A stretch of DNA of 64,000 bases from Procambarus clarkii (Eukaryota > Arthropoda > Malacostraca > Decapoda > Cambaridae): contig NC_091158.1 of the NCBI RefSeq assembly GCF_040958095.1, forward strand, positions 40,657,002-40,721,001, read 5' to 3'. The first letter of the stretch is position 1. Each line of letters starts with the position of its first letter. Below, piece by piece: positions 24,324 to 37,380 of this stretch. A program made the position numbers and the translations under genes. A model generated the notes under the pieces. That model did no database searches. It saw nothing but the letters and a program-made list of their open reading frames with translations, and was not told the DNA's origin.

Positions 24324-27300
24324 GTGAGAGAGCCACATAGACTAGCCAAGCGACTCAACTGCCTGCTGACTCCTTATGTGCCTTGTGCTTTTAACCTCAA
24401 GTCTCCAAAGGAATTCGTTGACTTACTGCGGGGTGCACGGGGAGTATGGAGCACAGGGGTAAGAGCCTCTCTGGACGTGGAGTCGCTGTTTACCAAGGCG
24501 CCTATGGACGAAACAATCAGGATGATGACGGCCATAGAGTATCGTGATTTGGCTTGCACCCTTCTAGACATAACAGAGAACATACTGAGGAAGTTACTCG
24601 AACACTGTACTAAAGAAGCACCCTTCTTGAGGCCGGATAGGCACATGTATAAGCAAGTAGATGGGGTCGCTATGGGTTCTCCACTAGGTGTCCTGTTTGC
24701 AAACTTCTACATGGGTACCATAGAGTAAAGGATCGTAGTTGACAAGGACTTGAAACCCGCCATATACTGCAGGTACGTCGATGACATTCTTATGCAGGTA
24801 CCTGTGAGGGGAAATCTGGCTCTAGTTTAATACTAATTAAATGTATAATTCTATGAATGCAAAATAATAATTATTTCTAAGATAGCTCGAAAGACTAGAA
24901 TTATATTCTAAATGAGAGAACCAGTGGCTTATGGATCTCTATGATTAAATGCAATAAATTCTATTATTCTATTATGCAATGAACCGTATATTCTATACAT
25001 ACTAGAACCATCTTCTCATTACACATTTTGGGGAGGTCTTCTATGAGTTTAGTCTACGTGATGCATATATAATAATTGTATACATGATAATGATGATACT
25101 ATACACACACACAGATTATATTGATTAGTAAATTCTAATGCAAAAATAAACTACTACATGCTAAAGATTAAATATTATGTAATCAATATGCAATATAGTA
25201 TGTGTTGACTCACACAGCTGAGAGAGAACTATCTACAATAAGAACTAATTAAATCTCAGCTGTGACAGAGGAACGTAGTTGGAGTCCAATCTCTACAACA
25301 GTCTGGAATCAGCTCTGAGATAGTGATCCTGGGAACACGTGAGCATATGAACAGTCACACGCCTCCTCAGTTGTGTTACTCCATGCTGCAATAATTAACT
25401 TCCATAACTTCTACTCCAGATTAATATTCACACACATAAATGCAATATCTAAATAATTGTAGGGGAGGAAACAGCACTTACATGGGGTTTATATTTTTGC
25501 CTGGAGCGTCACGACAGGGCACCTACATGAATATTATCTATTGAGCTCACAATAATAATACAAGAGGGAATAATGCCTGCCGATACTGGTGTCCGTGATA
25601 CTGAAAGGCTGGGTCCTCAATCTGAAGCCCGATGATGAACGGATGCTTGCATTATTGTCTGATATAGAAGGACAGCTTCGGTATACCTTGCTGCCAGTAG
25701 ATCTAATATGGCGAGAGTCCTCCTTCCCTCCCGGGGGACGCGCATGCACGATAACTCCCAGTAGGGAGCCCGAGCATAAATGCTTTTCATTAATTAAAGT
25801 TAAATAGGGAAGGAAGTGTTTATGACGACTGATGATATTATAATTGAATACATTATGTGGTAATATTTGATTATCGTAGTGCAAGTCAGTTAATGCAGAC
25901 TGAACAATAAAACGAAAATCTTTGGAGGTGAAAATTATTTTAGATTATGATATTATTTACTACAACATCTATCTAGCTTGGTAAAGGAATTCTAGTAAAC
26001 TGCTGTATACTAAATATAGGTAACCTATTACTAAATAATAATCCTTGATAAAGGAAAGTAAATGGTTGGACTTCTGTTAGATCTACAGATATGTGGAAGG
26101 ACTACGGATTAGTGGTGTTAATTAATTATGACACTTAGTACAGGAAATACATCCCATTGTACTAAGGATTAGTAAATGAGTATTAAATGATTGTGAGGCC
26201 TAATACAGGAAATACATCCTATTGTATTAGGGATGAGAATAATTGTTGGAAATTTCCAACAACCTGATGACAGACGTCTGCAGCAGCTGAAGCAGACATT
26301 CGAGCAAAATTCGGTGTTAAGTTTCACTTACGAGATGGAGAGTGATGGGAAGCTGCCCTTTCTTGATGTAACAGTCACGGAAAAGAATAATGACTTCCAC
26401 ACTGCAGTCTACACTTAGGAAACAAACATAGGAATGTGCCTTAATGCCAACAATGACTTCCCAGACAGGTAAAAAGAGGAGTGTTGTCAACGCTTACGTC
26501 GACCAGGCTCTCACCCACAGCTCTGATTGGAAGCAGGTCGATGAAAAACTCTATAGGGTAAGGCAGGTCCTAATTAAAAAATGGCATATCTAACGGTTAT
26601 GTTGAGGACGTCATTAAAAGAAAGGTGAAACGCCATGCAATCTCTGAAGAGTCAACTTACACAACACTTGTACCCCCTATTAGACTATTTTACTGGAACG
26701 TCTTTTCGACGGCTCTTAAAACGGAGGAAAGTGACCTGAAAGACATTATTAATAGGAACGTTATCGACACAGACAAAAATCACAAGATACAATTAACAAT
26801 TTACTGCAAAAACAAGAAAACGGCCAACCTACTCATGAAGAACTCTTCAGACACCAAACAGAACGCCTTGAAAGAAACTAACGTCGTCTATACTTTCACA
26901 TGCCCACTTGGGGACTTAGTTTATAGGCAAGACAACAACATCTCTTTCTAGGCGATTAACAATACACAAACAACAGGGCTCCATTAAGGAGCCTACAATC
27001 TCCACACACAACCAGACCATCACCAGAGAAATCTTAGCAAGCAACACAGAAATTATCGATAGGTACAGCGACAGCAAGAGACTCGACATCAGCGAGGCCC
27101 TACACATGAAAAAGTCAACACCAGCAATTAACAGTCAATTAACAAATAATTACATTCTACCCACTTCAAGACCCCGAACCAACACAGAAGCTGGAAAATA
27201 AAATAAACAATAATTCGTGTTTTCAGTATGAAAAATTATCTTTACCTCATGATCACCCATTGGTTCGTGTTTTATCACTTCACCCAAGAATATTTATGAC

Positions 27301-27570
27301 TTATCACCTCACCCAAAAACAAATATAAGCATGAAACAGAGTACATAAAAATTTGTCTTTGTAAATTTAAGAAGTCTCTTACGAAATGCTTCTAGGCGTC
27401 ACACCATCAATAAAAATTTGAAAATTAACTTTGGAGAGTTAATTTTTCAATTACCTTTGACAGCGAAGAAAAACGCAAGAAATATTTTAAAAATTCGTGT
27501 TAGAATCTTTCCCTTTCGGTCATATTGAACAAAATATGTTTACAAGAAAGATTGCTACCAAAATATACTA
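24324..27570 (+). mobile_element. Penelope-like element copy D, split by an LTR insertion
   Basis: RT from RLAKRLNCLLTPYVP through VDGVAMGSPLGVLFANFYM and CRYVDDILMQVP (24330-24803), then 1458 bp of foreign DNA, then DDRRLQQLKQTFEQN onward (26266). The linker and GIY-YIG regions follow to about 27200 and the 3' non-coding part to about 27570, ending at (TA)n. Disruptions: a TAG in FYMGTIE-stop (24726), a TAG after HTAVYT (26416), frameshifts near 26480 and 26580, and another in the nuclease near 26950. The copy is inactive. Confidence 0.85.
24804..26261. mobile_element. Solo-LTR-like insertion with 18-bp palindromic end (1458 bp)
   Basis: Inserted exactly within the Penelope-like RT codons, with the 4-bp target duplication ACCT (24800-24803 and 26262-26265). 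It starts GTGAGGGGAAATCTGG and ends in the perfect 18-bp palindrome TGTTGGAAATTTCCAACA (26244-26261). No coding region longer than noise was found. A relative with the same ends lies at 30544-32174. I take both as solo LTRs of one family; the superfamily is unknown. Confidence 0.75.
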
Positions 27571-28320
<750 letters not shown>

Positions 28321-28500
28321 GCAACTTGTTGCACATATGCCTGGAGACTATGCAACTGGTATACAGGGAGTCCTTAACCACTCGACCATCAGCGACCGTA
28401 CAAAAAGAGGTGATAGCCGAGGCTATTTGAACCACCTCCCCGATGGCACTTTGATGGTAATCTTGGGCATGGTTGTTTTATCAAATCACCTCCTTTTTTG
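28321..28500 (-). mobile_element. Further SINE copy, rearranged
   Basis: On the minus strand TGGTCGAGTGGTTAAGGACTCC (28390-28370) is the A-box region. The body (GATTACCATC, GGGGAGGTGGTTCAAATAGCC) matches the 261-bp SINE, but the B-box end is replaced. Confidence 0.65.
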
Positions 28501-28590
28501 ATTTGGTTGATTGGTTGATTTGGTTGATTAGGTTGATTTGGTTGATTTGATAAAACAACGTTGGTTGATTTGATAAAACAAGGTTGGTTG
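28501..28590. repeat. TTGGTTGATTTGATT-type short tandem repeat
   Basis: Imperfect TTGATTTGG/TTGATTTGATAAAACAA repeats. Confidence 0.8.
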
Positions 28591-28970
28591 TTTTCCAACG
28601 TTGGTTTCCTTCAAGGCGTTCTGCTTTGTGTCTGGAGAGTTTTTCATGAGTAGGTTGGCGGTTTTTTTTTTGGCGATTCCACGACCCAGAGATGGCTTCT
28701 TGAACCTTGGTGGAATCAGCCTCACTAAGAACCAAATCACTCTCCTAAATCTGGTTATAAACTGTAACGTTAAGTCCAGACCAAGTGAGATGGCCCGGAA
28801 AGTGGAGTTGGCAATCCTATTGGACTACATATTCGACCTCGAGACGCAAAAGAAGGTAAGGAGTCAGCAAGCCGTTGAGTCGCTTAGCAAGTCTGTACGT
28901 GGGTGTGGGTATCTGCATAATGATTGGCAAAGTGTGTTTCCAGGCTAGTGGGTCTTGACATTTTCATACG
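28591..28970. pseudogene. Three joined Penelope-like fragments in alternating orientation
   Basis: 28591-28675 (minus) encodes KKTANLLMKNSPDTKQNALK of the linker. 28680-28857 (plus) encodes a region upstream of the RT (NLGGISLTKNQITLLNLVIN; KVELAILLDYIFDLETQKK). 28858-28970 (minus) encodes the KTH.PGN...RLNGLLTPY segment of the RT. All are short and non-functional. Confidence 0.7.
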
Positions 28971-29280
28971 CGGCAGTGTCCAAGTGGCTGCGTCCAAATA
29001 GCTGTGTCCAAGTGCCTGTGTCCAAGTGGCTGTACCCAAGTGGCTGTGTCCAAGTGGCTGCGTCCAAATAGCTGTGTCCAAGTGGCTGCATCCAAGTGGC
29101 TGTGTCCAAGTGGCTGTGTCCAAGTGGCTGCATCCAAATAGCTGTGTCCAAGTGCCTGTGTCCAAGTGGCTGTACCCAAGTGGCTGTGTCCAAGTGGCTG
29201 CGTCCAAATAGCTGTGTCCTAGTGGCTGCATCCAAGTGGCTGTGTCCAAGTGGCTGAGTCAAAGTGGCTGTGTCCAAGTA
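28971..29280. repeat. 14-bp satellite, block 1
   Basis: Consensus GTGTCCAAGTGGCT in tandem, with a local higher-order unit (CGTCCAAATAGCTGTGTCC recurs). It starts right at a Penelope-like fragment and ends at the 3' end of a LINE. Confidence 0.93.
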
Positions 29281-30470
29281 CTCCAAGAATCAAGGGTTGA
29301 GCTTTGGCTCTTTGGTCCCGCCTCTCAACTGTCAATCAACTGGTGTACAGATTCCTGAGCCTACTGAGCCCTATCATATCTACATTTGAAACTGTGTATG
29401 AAGTCAGTCTAGACCACATCACTTCCTACTGCATTCCATTTATTAACTACTCTGACACTGAAAAAAATCTTTCTTACGTCTCTCTGACTCATCTGGGTAC
29501 TAAGTTTCCACCTGTGTCCCCTTGTTCGTGTCCCACCCGTGCTGAAGAGTTTGTGTTTGTCCACCCTGTCAATTCCCCTGAGAATTTCGTAGGTGGTTAT
29601 CATGTCTCCCTTTACTCTTCTGTTTTCCAGGGATGTGAGGTTCAGCTCCTTTAGCCTTTCCTTGTAGCTCATTCCTCTCAGTTCCGGGACAAGCCGGGTG
29701 GCATAGCGATGAATCTTCTCTAACTTAGTCCTGTGTTTAACTAGGTATGGACTCCAGGCTGGAGCTGCATACTCCAGGATTGGTCTTACATAAGTGGTAT
29801 ACAGGGTTCTGAACAATTCCTTACACAAGTTTCTAAAGGCACTTCTTATGTTGGCCAGTCTAGCATATGCCGCTGACGATATTCTTTTGATGTGGGCCTC
29901 TGGGGACAGGTTCGGTGTGATATCAACCCCCAGATCTTTCTCTCTATTTGACTCTTACAGGATTTCACATCCCTGATCAGAGACAGAACACCTTGTGTTC
30001 TGTCTCCTGTTCCCTTCGCCTAATTTCATTACCTTTCACTTTCCTGAGTTGAACTTTAGCAGCCATTTTCTAGACCATTCCTCCAGTTTATCCAGGTCAT
30101 CCTGTAGTCTCTGTCTATCTTCATCTGTCATGATTCTTCTCATAATTTTTGCATCATCATCAAACATTGAGAGGAATGAGTCTATACCCTCTGGAAGATC
30201 GTTTACATATATTAGAAATAGGATGGGTCCAAGTACTGAGCTCTGTGGGACTCCGCTGATGTCATCTCGCCACTCTGATGTCTCCCCCCCTCACCGTTAG
30301 TCATTGTTTCCTGTTGCTTAAGTATTCCCTTATCCACTGGAGCACCTTCCCTTTTACTCCTTCTTGTTGCTCCAACTTTTGCAATAGCCTTTTATGGGGT
30401 ACTGTATCAAACGCTTTCTGGTAGTACAGGAAAATGCAGTCGGCCCACCCTTCTTTTTCCTGAGAAGTGG
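29281..30470 (-). mobile_element. CR1/L2-like LINE, 5'-truncated (insertion 1)
   Basis: Minus-strand copy from the RT (GWADCIFL...[13 protein letters not shown], about 30460-30400) to the 3' UTR. The segment 29828-29409 is open (LCKELFRTLYTTYVRPILEY through KWNAVGSDVV); elsewhere stops and a short duplication near 29950-29995 break it. Its catalytic FADDA reads as MFDDDAK, an Ala to Asp change, around 30155. The 3' junction reads GTGTCCAAGTACTCC, with only a stub of the 14-bp tail. Confidence 0.85.
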
Positions 30471-30539
30471 TTGTGTCCAAGTGGTTGTGGTTGTGTCAAA
30501 GTGAGTGTGTCCAACTGGTTGTGTCCAAGTACCTGTGTA
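30466..30539. repeat. 14-bp satellite, block 2a
   Basis: Five or so degenerate units between the truncated LINE and the LTR insertion; the block continues after the LTR at 32179. Confidence 0.85.
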
Positions 30540-30543
30540 CATG

Positions 30544-32174
30544 TTGTGGGGTATCTGGGGCTTGACTCAATTTATTTAATTATTAAATTAATGAAATCAA
30601 TTACGAAGGACCACCCACTTTTAAGAAAAGAGGGAAACTAATAAAAAGTGATCATTAGAAACAAAGGAAGAACCAGTGTCTATGGATAAATATTAGAAAG
30701 CATAATCACTTAAATAAGTAATGGGCTGTATGGTTAATTAACTAAAGTCAAAGCCTCAAACACCTACATTGGGGGGGGGGGGGTATTGCTAGAACTTCAT
30801 ATACGTCTAGGAACTAGTGTGGTTCGTGCACCAGTTCATTGTTTGATAAATAATATTGTGACCAAAATATTAAAGAATCAATAGGCGATTACCAATAGAA
30901 ATTATAAAGATTATTAGCATTAGCAAGCAATCATCTAAATAAACACATATTATCTCCAATGTACATGACGAGTATTCAATTTGAGAGAATCATGAACATA
31001 TAACAAAAATTGGAGTAATTAAATGTGTACAAAAAAGTCTTAGCTTTAAAACGATTTCTATGGCATCATTCACGCCTCGTCCTCGTGATCTCAGGAATTC
31101 CACGTAGAAGCCCTTAGAGGTGAATAACACGAATGTAGGTAACAGCTCGTTGACTCCTCACATACGAGCTGTAATTTAAGGGATATTACGTAGCATTGAA
31201 CTAGGCTACTTAAATCTCAGTATTCATGAAATATAAAATAAAAATTAGTGCGGTACTAACGTTGGATTTTTTGTAGTCGTTCGATATAACGACAAGCTGC
31301 CCCGACATATACAATCTCTAATGAAGCATCAAAAAAGAACTATATACTTATCTAAGGGTGCAAATTATGCTGAAGCTTGCCGGTATTGCGTCTCAGTCTC
31401 AAACTTCCACAATGTCATACACGTGGTTGAGAGCTTGGCCTGAATATCGACGCGTTATTAGTTGACCGAGCACTGCAGATCACGTAGAATAATAATTATT
31501 CATTCTGGGTTGAATATCAGTGTAATTCTTGCTGATAATCCCAACGTCACGTGTCTCAGACTCTGACGCCACGACTTTTGTTGCTCAATTCCGCAACACG
31601 AGTACACCACACACACACAATGGCGTCCCTCTTCCTTCTTCAACCCGCGTCCCCGCATTCACCACAGAAATTATTTATCACGAATAATATTATTTCGCGC
31701 AATTGTGGCTGAAAGACTTTAATAAAGACTGGGTTGTAATTCAAGGGATTTAAATATTATTACTTTCTCGTCTCATGGTGGTAAACAAGAAATGGAGAAG
31801 ATTTTAGTTTTCTCCATGGCATTCACGCGTGACGGTAAATTTCTTACTTGATAACAATTGTAACTAAAAACTCTCGATTTAGAATTATCTGGGAGTTATG
31901 TTATCCATAAATAATTATCACACGGAAAACTGATGATTTTAGAGAATCACATTCAATTCTCTAACACATTGACTATAAATGTGTTTAACTAGATATAATC
32001 TGATGCAATACTGGTGCTTGGTTTCGTAAGAATTCCAGTATCCATATGCAGATATATTGGATAGTTCATGTGAACATTACTGTTAGTAAGTTTTAGTAAC
32101 TACTGTAATTAGTATATTTTAATACTGATTTATATAATACAATAGTATTGTATTAGTGTTGGAAATTTCCAACA
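30544..32174. mobile_element. Solo-LTR-like insertion with 18-bp palindromic end (1631 bp) in the satellite
   Basis: Starts TTGTGGGGTATCTGG and ends TGTTGGAAATTTCCAACA (32157-32174), the same palindromic terminus as the insertion at 24804-26261. CATG is duplicated at both sides (30540-30543, 32175-32178), extendable to ACATG. Both flanks are 14-bp satellite. There is a run of 13 G around 30772 and no coding sequence. Confidence 0.75.
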
Positions 32175-33689
32175 CATGTCGCTTTGTCCAAGTGGCTGGA
32201 TCCATGTGCCTGTGTCCAAGGGACTTTGTTCAAGTGGTTGTGTCCAAGTGACTGTTTCCAAGTGATTGTGTCCAGGTGACTGTGTCTAGGTGACTGTATC
32301 CAAGTGGTTGTGTCCTAGTGGCTGTGCCCAAGTGCGGTGTCCAAGTGGCTGTGTCCAAGTGGCTGCGCCCAAGTGGCTGTGACCAAGTGGCTGTGTCAAA
32401 GTGGCGGTGTCCAAGAGGTTATGTCCAAGAAGCTGTGTCCAAGAGGACACAGCTTATTGTGTCCCTCTGTGAAGCTTCTTGCTGTGAAGCTGTGAAGCTT
32501 CTTGCTTCTTGTGAAACTCTTGGACACAACCACTTGTACACAGCCACTTGTACACAGGACCAAGTGGCTGTGTACAAGTGGTTGTGTCCAAGAGTTTCTG
32601 TCCTAGTGGCTGTGGCGAAGATTTTGTGTCCAAGTGACTGTGTCTAAGAGGTTTTGTCCCAGTGGCTGTGGCCAAGTGGTTGTGTCCCAGTGGTTGTGTC
32701 CAAGTGACTGTGTCCAAGTGGATTTGTCCAAGAGGCTGCGTCCAAGTGGCTGTATCCAAGTGACTGTGTCTAAGTGGCTGTGTCCAAGAGGCTGCGTTCA
32801 AGTGGCTGCGTCCAAGTGAATGTGTCCAAGTGCCTGTGTCCAAGTAACTATGTCAATGTGATGGTGTCCAAGCGGCTCTGTCAAAGTGGTTGTGTCCAAG
32901 TGGTTGTGTCCAAGTGGCTGTGTCCAAGAGACTGAGTCTATGTGACTGTGTCCAAGTGACTGTGTCGAAGTGGTTGTGCCTAAAAGGCTGTGTCAAAGTG
33001 GCGGTGTCCAAGAGGTTATGTCCAAGAAGCTGTGTCCAAGAGGACACAGCTTCTTGTGTCCCTCTGTGAAGCTTCTTGCTGTGAAGCTGTGAAGCTTCTT
33101 GCTTCTTGTGAAACTCTTGGACACAACCACTTGTACACAGCCACTTGTACACAGGACCAAGTGGCTGTGTACAAGTGGTTGTGTCCAAGAGTTTCTGTCC
33201 TAGTGGCTGTGGCGAAGATTTTGTGTCCAAGTGACTGTGTCTAAGAGGTTTTGTCCCAGTGGCTGTGGCCAAGTGGTTGTGTCCCAGTCGTTGTGTCCAA
33301 GTATTTGTGCCCAAGTGGCTGTGTCTATGTGACTGTGTTCACGTGGTTGTGTCCCAGTTGTTGTGTCCAAGTGACTGTCCATGTGACTGTGTCCAAGTGG
33401 TTGTGTCCAAGTGGCTTAGTCCAAGTGGCTGTGTCCAAGTGGCTGTGCCCACTGTGATTGTGTTCAAGTGGTTGTGTCCAAGTAACTGTGTCCAACTGGT
33501 TGTGTCCAAGTGCCTGTGTCCTTGTGGCTGTGTCCAAGTAACTGTGTCCAAGTGGTTGTGTCCAAATGACTGTATCCAAGTGGTTTTGTCCAAGTGGTTG
33601 TGTCCAAGTGACTATGTCGACGTGACTGCGTCCCAGTGGCTGTGCCCAAGTGGCTGCATCTAAGTTGCTGTGTCCAAGTGGCTGTGTCC
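32175..33689. repeat. 14-bp satellite, block 2b, with duplicated hairpin segment
   Basis: Degenerate 14-bp units. A segment of about 300 bp (32392-32690) is repeated at 32990-33288 (offset 598 bp, very few differences). Each copy contains a 34-bp perfect inverted repeat where the satellite orientation flips (32517-32550 with 32561-32594; 33115-33148 with 33159-33192). Confidence 0.92.
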
Positions 33690-35335
33690 AAGTACTCACC
33701 TAATTGTGCATGCGGGGGTTGGGCTTTGGCTCTTTGGTCCCGCCTCTCAACTGTCAATCAACTGGTGTACAGATTCCTGAGCCTACTGGGCTCTATCATA
33801 TCTATATTTGAAACTGTGTATGGAGTCAGCCTCCACCACATCACTTCCTAGTGCATTCCATTTATTAACTACTCTGACACTGAAAAAATTCTTTCTAACG
33901 TCTCTGTGGCTCATCTGGGTACTAAGTTTCCACCTGTCTTCACTTGTTCGTGTCCCACCCGTGCTGCAGAGTTTGTCTTTGTCCACCCTGTCAATTCCCC
34001 TGAGAATTTTGTAGGTGGTTATCATGTCTCCCCTTACTCTTCTGTTTTCCAGGGATGTGAGGTTCAGCTCCTTTAGCCTTTCCTCGTAGCTCAATCCTCT
34101 CAGTTCCGGGACGAGCCTGGTGGCATACCGCTGAATCTTCTCTAACTTTGTCTTGTGTTTAACTAGGTATGGACTCCAGGCTGGAGCTGCATATTCCAGG
34201 ATTGATCTTACATAAGTGGTATACAGGGTTCTGAAAGATTCCTTACACAAGTTTCTGAAGGCAGTTCTTATGTTGGCCAGTCTAGCCAACTAGAATATCA
34301 TGCCGCTGATGATATTCTTTTGATGTGGGCCTCTGGGAACAGGTTCGGTGAGATATCAACCCCCAGATCCTTCTCTCTATTTGACTCTTGCAGGATTTCC
34401 CCTCCCAGATGATACCTTGTGTTCATTCTCCTGCTCCCTTCGCCTAATTTCATCACCTGACACTTTCCTGAGATGAACTTTAGCAGCCATTTTCTAGACC
34501 ATTCCTCCAGTTTATCCAGGTCATCCTGTAGTCTCTGTCAATCTTCATCCGTCTTGATTCTTCTCATAATTTTTGCATCATCAGCAAACATTGAGAGGAA
34601 CAAGTCTATACCCTCTGGAAGATCGTTCACATATATTAGAAACAGGATGGGTTCAAGTACTGAGCCCTGTGGGACTCCGCTGGTGACATCTCGCCACTCT
34701 GATGTCTCCCTCCTCACTGTTACTCGCTGTTTCCTGTTGCTTAAGTACTCCCTTATCCACTGGAGCATCTTCCATTTTACTCCTGCCTTTTGCTCCATTA
34801 TTATTAACAGCCTTTTATGGGGTACTGTGTCAAAGGCTTTTTGGCAATTCAGGAAAATGCAGTCGGCCCACCCTTCTCTTTCCTGCCTATTTTTCGTTGC
34901 CTGGTCATAAAATTCTATTAAACCTGTGAGGCACGATTTACCATCTCTGAACCCATGTTGGTGGTGCGTTACAAAGTTATTTCCCTCCAGATGCTCTACG
35001 AGCCTTTTCCTCACGATCTTCTCCATCACCTTGCATGGTATACTAGTTAAGGAAACTGGCCTGTAATTCAGTGCCTCTTGCCTGTCACCCTTTTTGTATA
35101 TTGGGACCACGTTAGCTGTTTTCCAACTTTCTGGTAAGTCTCCTGTTTCCAGTGACCTGTTATACACCATAGAAAGTGGCACACTTAGTGCTTCTGCACC
35201 TTCCTTTAGTATCCATGGTGAGATTCTGTCAGGCCCAACAGCCTTTGTCACATCCAGCTCCAGCAGACACCTTTTAACCTCATCACTGGTGAGGTCAAAT
35301 TCCTCCAAGGTTGCTTGGAGTGGTTGAAGTGGTTG
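33690..35335 (-). mobile_element. CR1/L2-like LINE, 5'-truncated (insertion 2)
   Basis: From the region upstream of the RT ([20 protein letters not shown], about 35320) to the 3' UTR. Frame 35356-34538 is open through [32 protein letters not shown] (Gly to Glu in the usual VLGP) and [12 protein letters not shown] stop near 34541 and an indel near 34290-34310 separate it from the C-terminal frame 34289-33783 (LCKESFRTLYTTYVRSILEY ... YDRAQ). The 3' junction is GTGTCCAAG|TACTCACCTAATTGTG. Confidence 0.9.
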
Positions 35336-35667
35336 TGTCCAGGTGACTCTGTCCAAGTGGTTGTGTCCATGGAGTTGTGTTCAAGTGACTGTGTCCACGC
35401 TTCTGTGTCCTAGCTGCTGTGCCCAAGTGGCTGCGTCTAAGTGGCTGTGTCCAAGGGGCTGTGTCCAAGTGGATGTCTCCAAGAAGCTGCGTCCAAGTGG
35501 CTGTGTCCAAGTAACTGTGTTCAAATGGCTGCGTCCAAGTGACTATGTTCACGTGGCTGTGTCCAAGTGACTTTATCCATGTGGCTGTGTCCAAGTGGTT
35601 GTGTCCATGTGGTTGTGTCCAAGTGGCTGTGTCCAATTGACTGTGTCAAAGTCTCTGTGTCTATGTA
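35336..35667. repeat. 14-bp satellite, block 3
   Basis: Degenerate tandem units between the 5' end of insertion 2 and the 3' end of the next LINE copy. Confidence 0.92.
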
Positions 35668-37380
35668 CTCACCTAGTTGTACTCACCTAGTTGTGTTTGC
35701 GGGGGTTGAGCTCTGGCTCTTTGGTCCCGCCTCTCAACCGTCAATCAACAGGTGTACAGATTCCTGAGCCTATCGGGCTCTGTCATATCTACACTTGAAA
35801 CTGTGTATGGAGTGAGCCTCCACCACATCACCCCCTAATGCATTCCCATATGTGGTTGTGTCCAAGTGGCTGTGTCCAAGTGACCGTGTCCAAGTACAAG
35901 TATCAATGTGGATATGTCCAAGTGGTTCTCTCCAAGTGGTTCTGTCCAAGTGACTGTATCCCAGAGCCAGTGTCCAATTGGCTGTGTCCAAGTTACTGTG
36001 TCCAAGTTGCTGTGTCCATTTAACAGTGTCCAAGTGACTGACTGTGTCCAATTGGTTGTGTCCAAGTGGCTGTGTCCAAGTGACGGTGTTCAAGTGGCTG
36101 TGTCTAAGTGATTGTCCAAGTGGCTGCGTCCAAGTGCCTGTGTCCAAGTGGATGTATCCTAGTTGTTGTTTCCAAATGGTTGTGTCCAAGTAATGTGGTG
36201 GAACCTTTTGCTGGAACCTTTTGTTGAGTTCTTCACACACCTCTTTGTCATTCTCTGTGTACCTGTCCTCGCCCACCCTAAGTTTCATCACCTGTTCCTT
36301 CACTGTTGTCTTCCTCTTGATGTGACTGTGTAGTAGCTTTGGTTCGGTCTTGGCTTTATTAGCTATATCATTTTCATACCTTTTCTCAGCAGCTCTTCTC
36401 ACACTAACATACTCGTTCCTGGTTCTCTGATATCTCTCTCTACTTCCTGGTGTTCTGTTATTACGGAAGTTCCACCATGCTCTTTTGTTCAGCTCCTTTG
36501 TTTTCATACATTCCCTATTAAACCACGGATTCTTCCTTTGCTTCTCTGTTTTTCCCTGTCGGGCTGGTATAAACCTGCTTACAGCCTCCTGACATTTTTG
36601 GGTGACATAGTCCATCATGTCTTGTACGGACTTGGTTCCGAGTTCTGTGTCCCAATGTATATCCCATAGGAATTTATTCATCTCCTCATAGTTTCCCTTT
36701 CGGTACGCCAGCCCTTTGTTTCCCAGTTCTTTTTTTGGGGTTGATAATTCCTAGCTCAACCAGGTACTCAAAGCTCAATACACTATGATCAGTCATTCCC
36801 AATGGGGCTTCCAACTTAACTTCCCTTATATCCGATTCATTTAGGGTAAATATCTGATCAAGCAAGGCTGGTTCATCCCCTCCTCTCATTCTTGTCGGTC
36901 CCTTGACGTGTTGACTTAGAAAGTTTCTTGTTGCCACATCCAGCAGCTTAGCTCTCCATGTGTCTGGGCCTCCAAGTGGGTCGCTGTTCCCCCAATCTAT
37001 CTTCCCATGGTTGAAGTCTCCCGTGATTAGAAGTCTGGATCCGTTCCTGCTAGCCACAGAAGCTGCTCTCTCTATTATATTGATGGTGGCCAAGTTGTTT
37101 CTATCATATTCCTGTTTGGGTCTTCTGTCATTCGGTGGGGGGTTATATATGACTACTACTATAATTTTCTGTCCTCCAGTTGCTATGGTGCCTGAAATGT
37201 AGTCACTGAAACCTTTACAGTTCTGAATTACCATCTCTTCGAAGCTCCAACCTTCTTTTAGTAGCAAAGCTGCACCACCTCCTCCTCTCCCTTCTCTCTC
37301 TTTCCTCACTACATAGTAGCCCTGTAGAAACACTGCGTTTGTTATAGTTTTCGTTAGCTTTGTTTCGTTTGCTTTGGTTG
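35668..37380 (-). mobile_element. CR1/L2-like LINE with an internal satellite block (insertion 3)
   Basis: Three parts. 35668-35850 is the last 180 bp of the family, with two tail units (TGTACTCACCTAGT twice). 35851-36195 is 14-bp satellite. 36196-37380 is the upstream half: the endonuclease (frame 37507-36686, with GDFNHGKIDW, LLDQIFTLNESD and TDHSVLSFEYL catalytic motifs present) and the linker to the RT (FNRECMKTKELNKRAWWNFR; KEVCEELNKRFQ). The RT itself is absent, replaced by the satellite. One +1 break around 36685-36730 separates endonuclease and linker. Confidence 0.85.
35851..36195. repeat. 14-bp satellite inside a LINE copy (block 4)
   Basis: About 25 degenerate units lie between the 3' end and the mid-part of the same LINE family, both on the minus strand. 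Confidence 0.9.

Noticed and set aside
25534-25884. 116-codon frame inside the 24804-26261 insertion
   Set aside because: Low-complexity, no motifs; the insertion looks non-coding.
28971-33689. CRISPR-like array
   Set aside because: Repeats are contiguous 14-bp units without unique spacers, in animal nuclear DNA.
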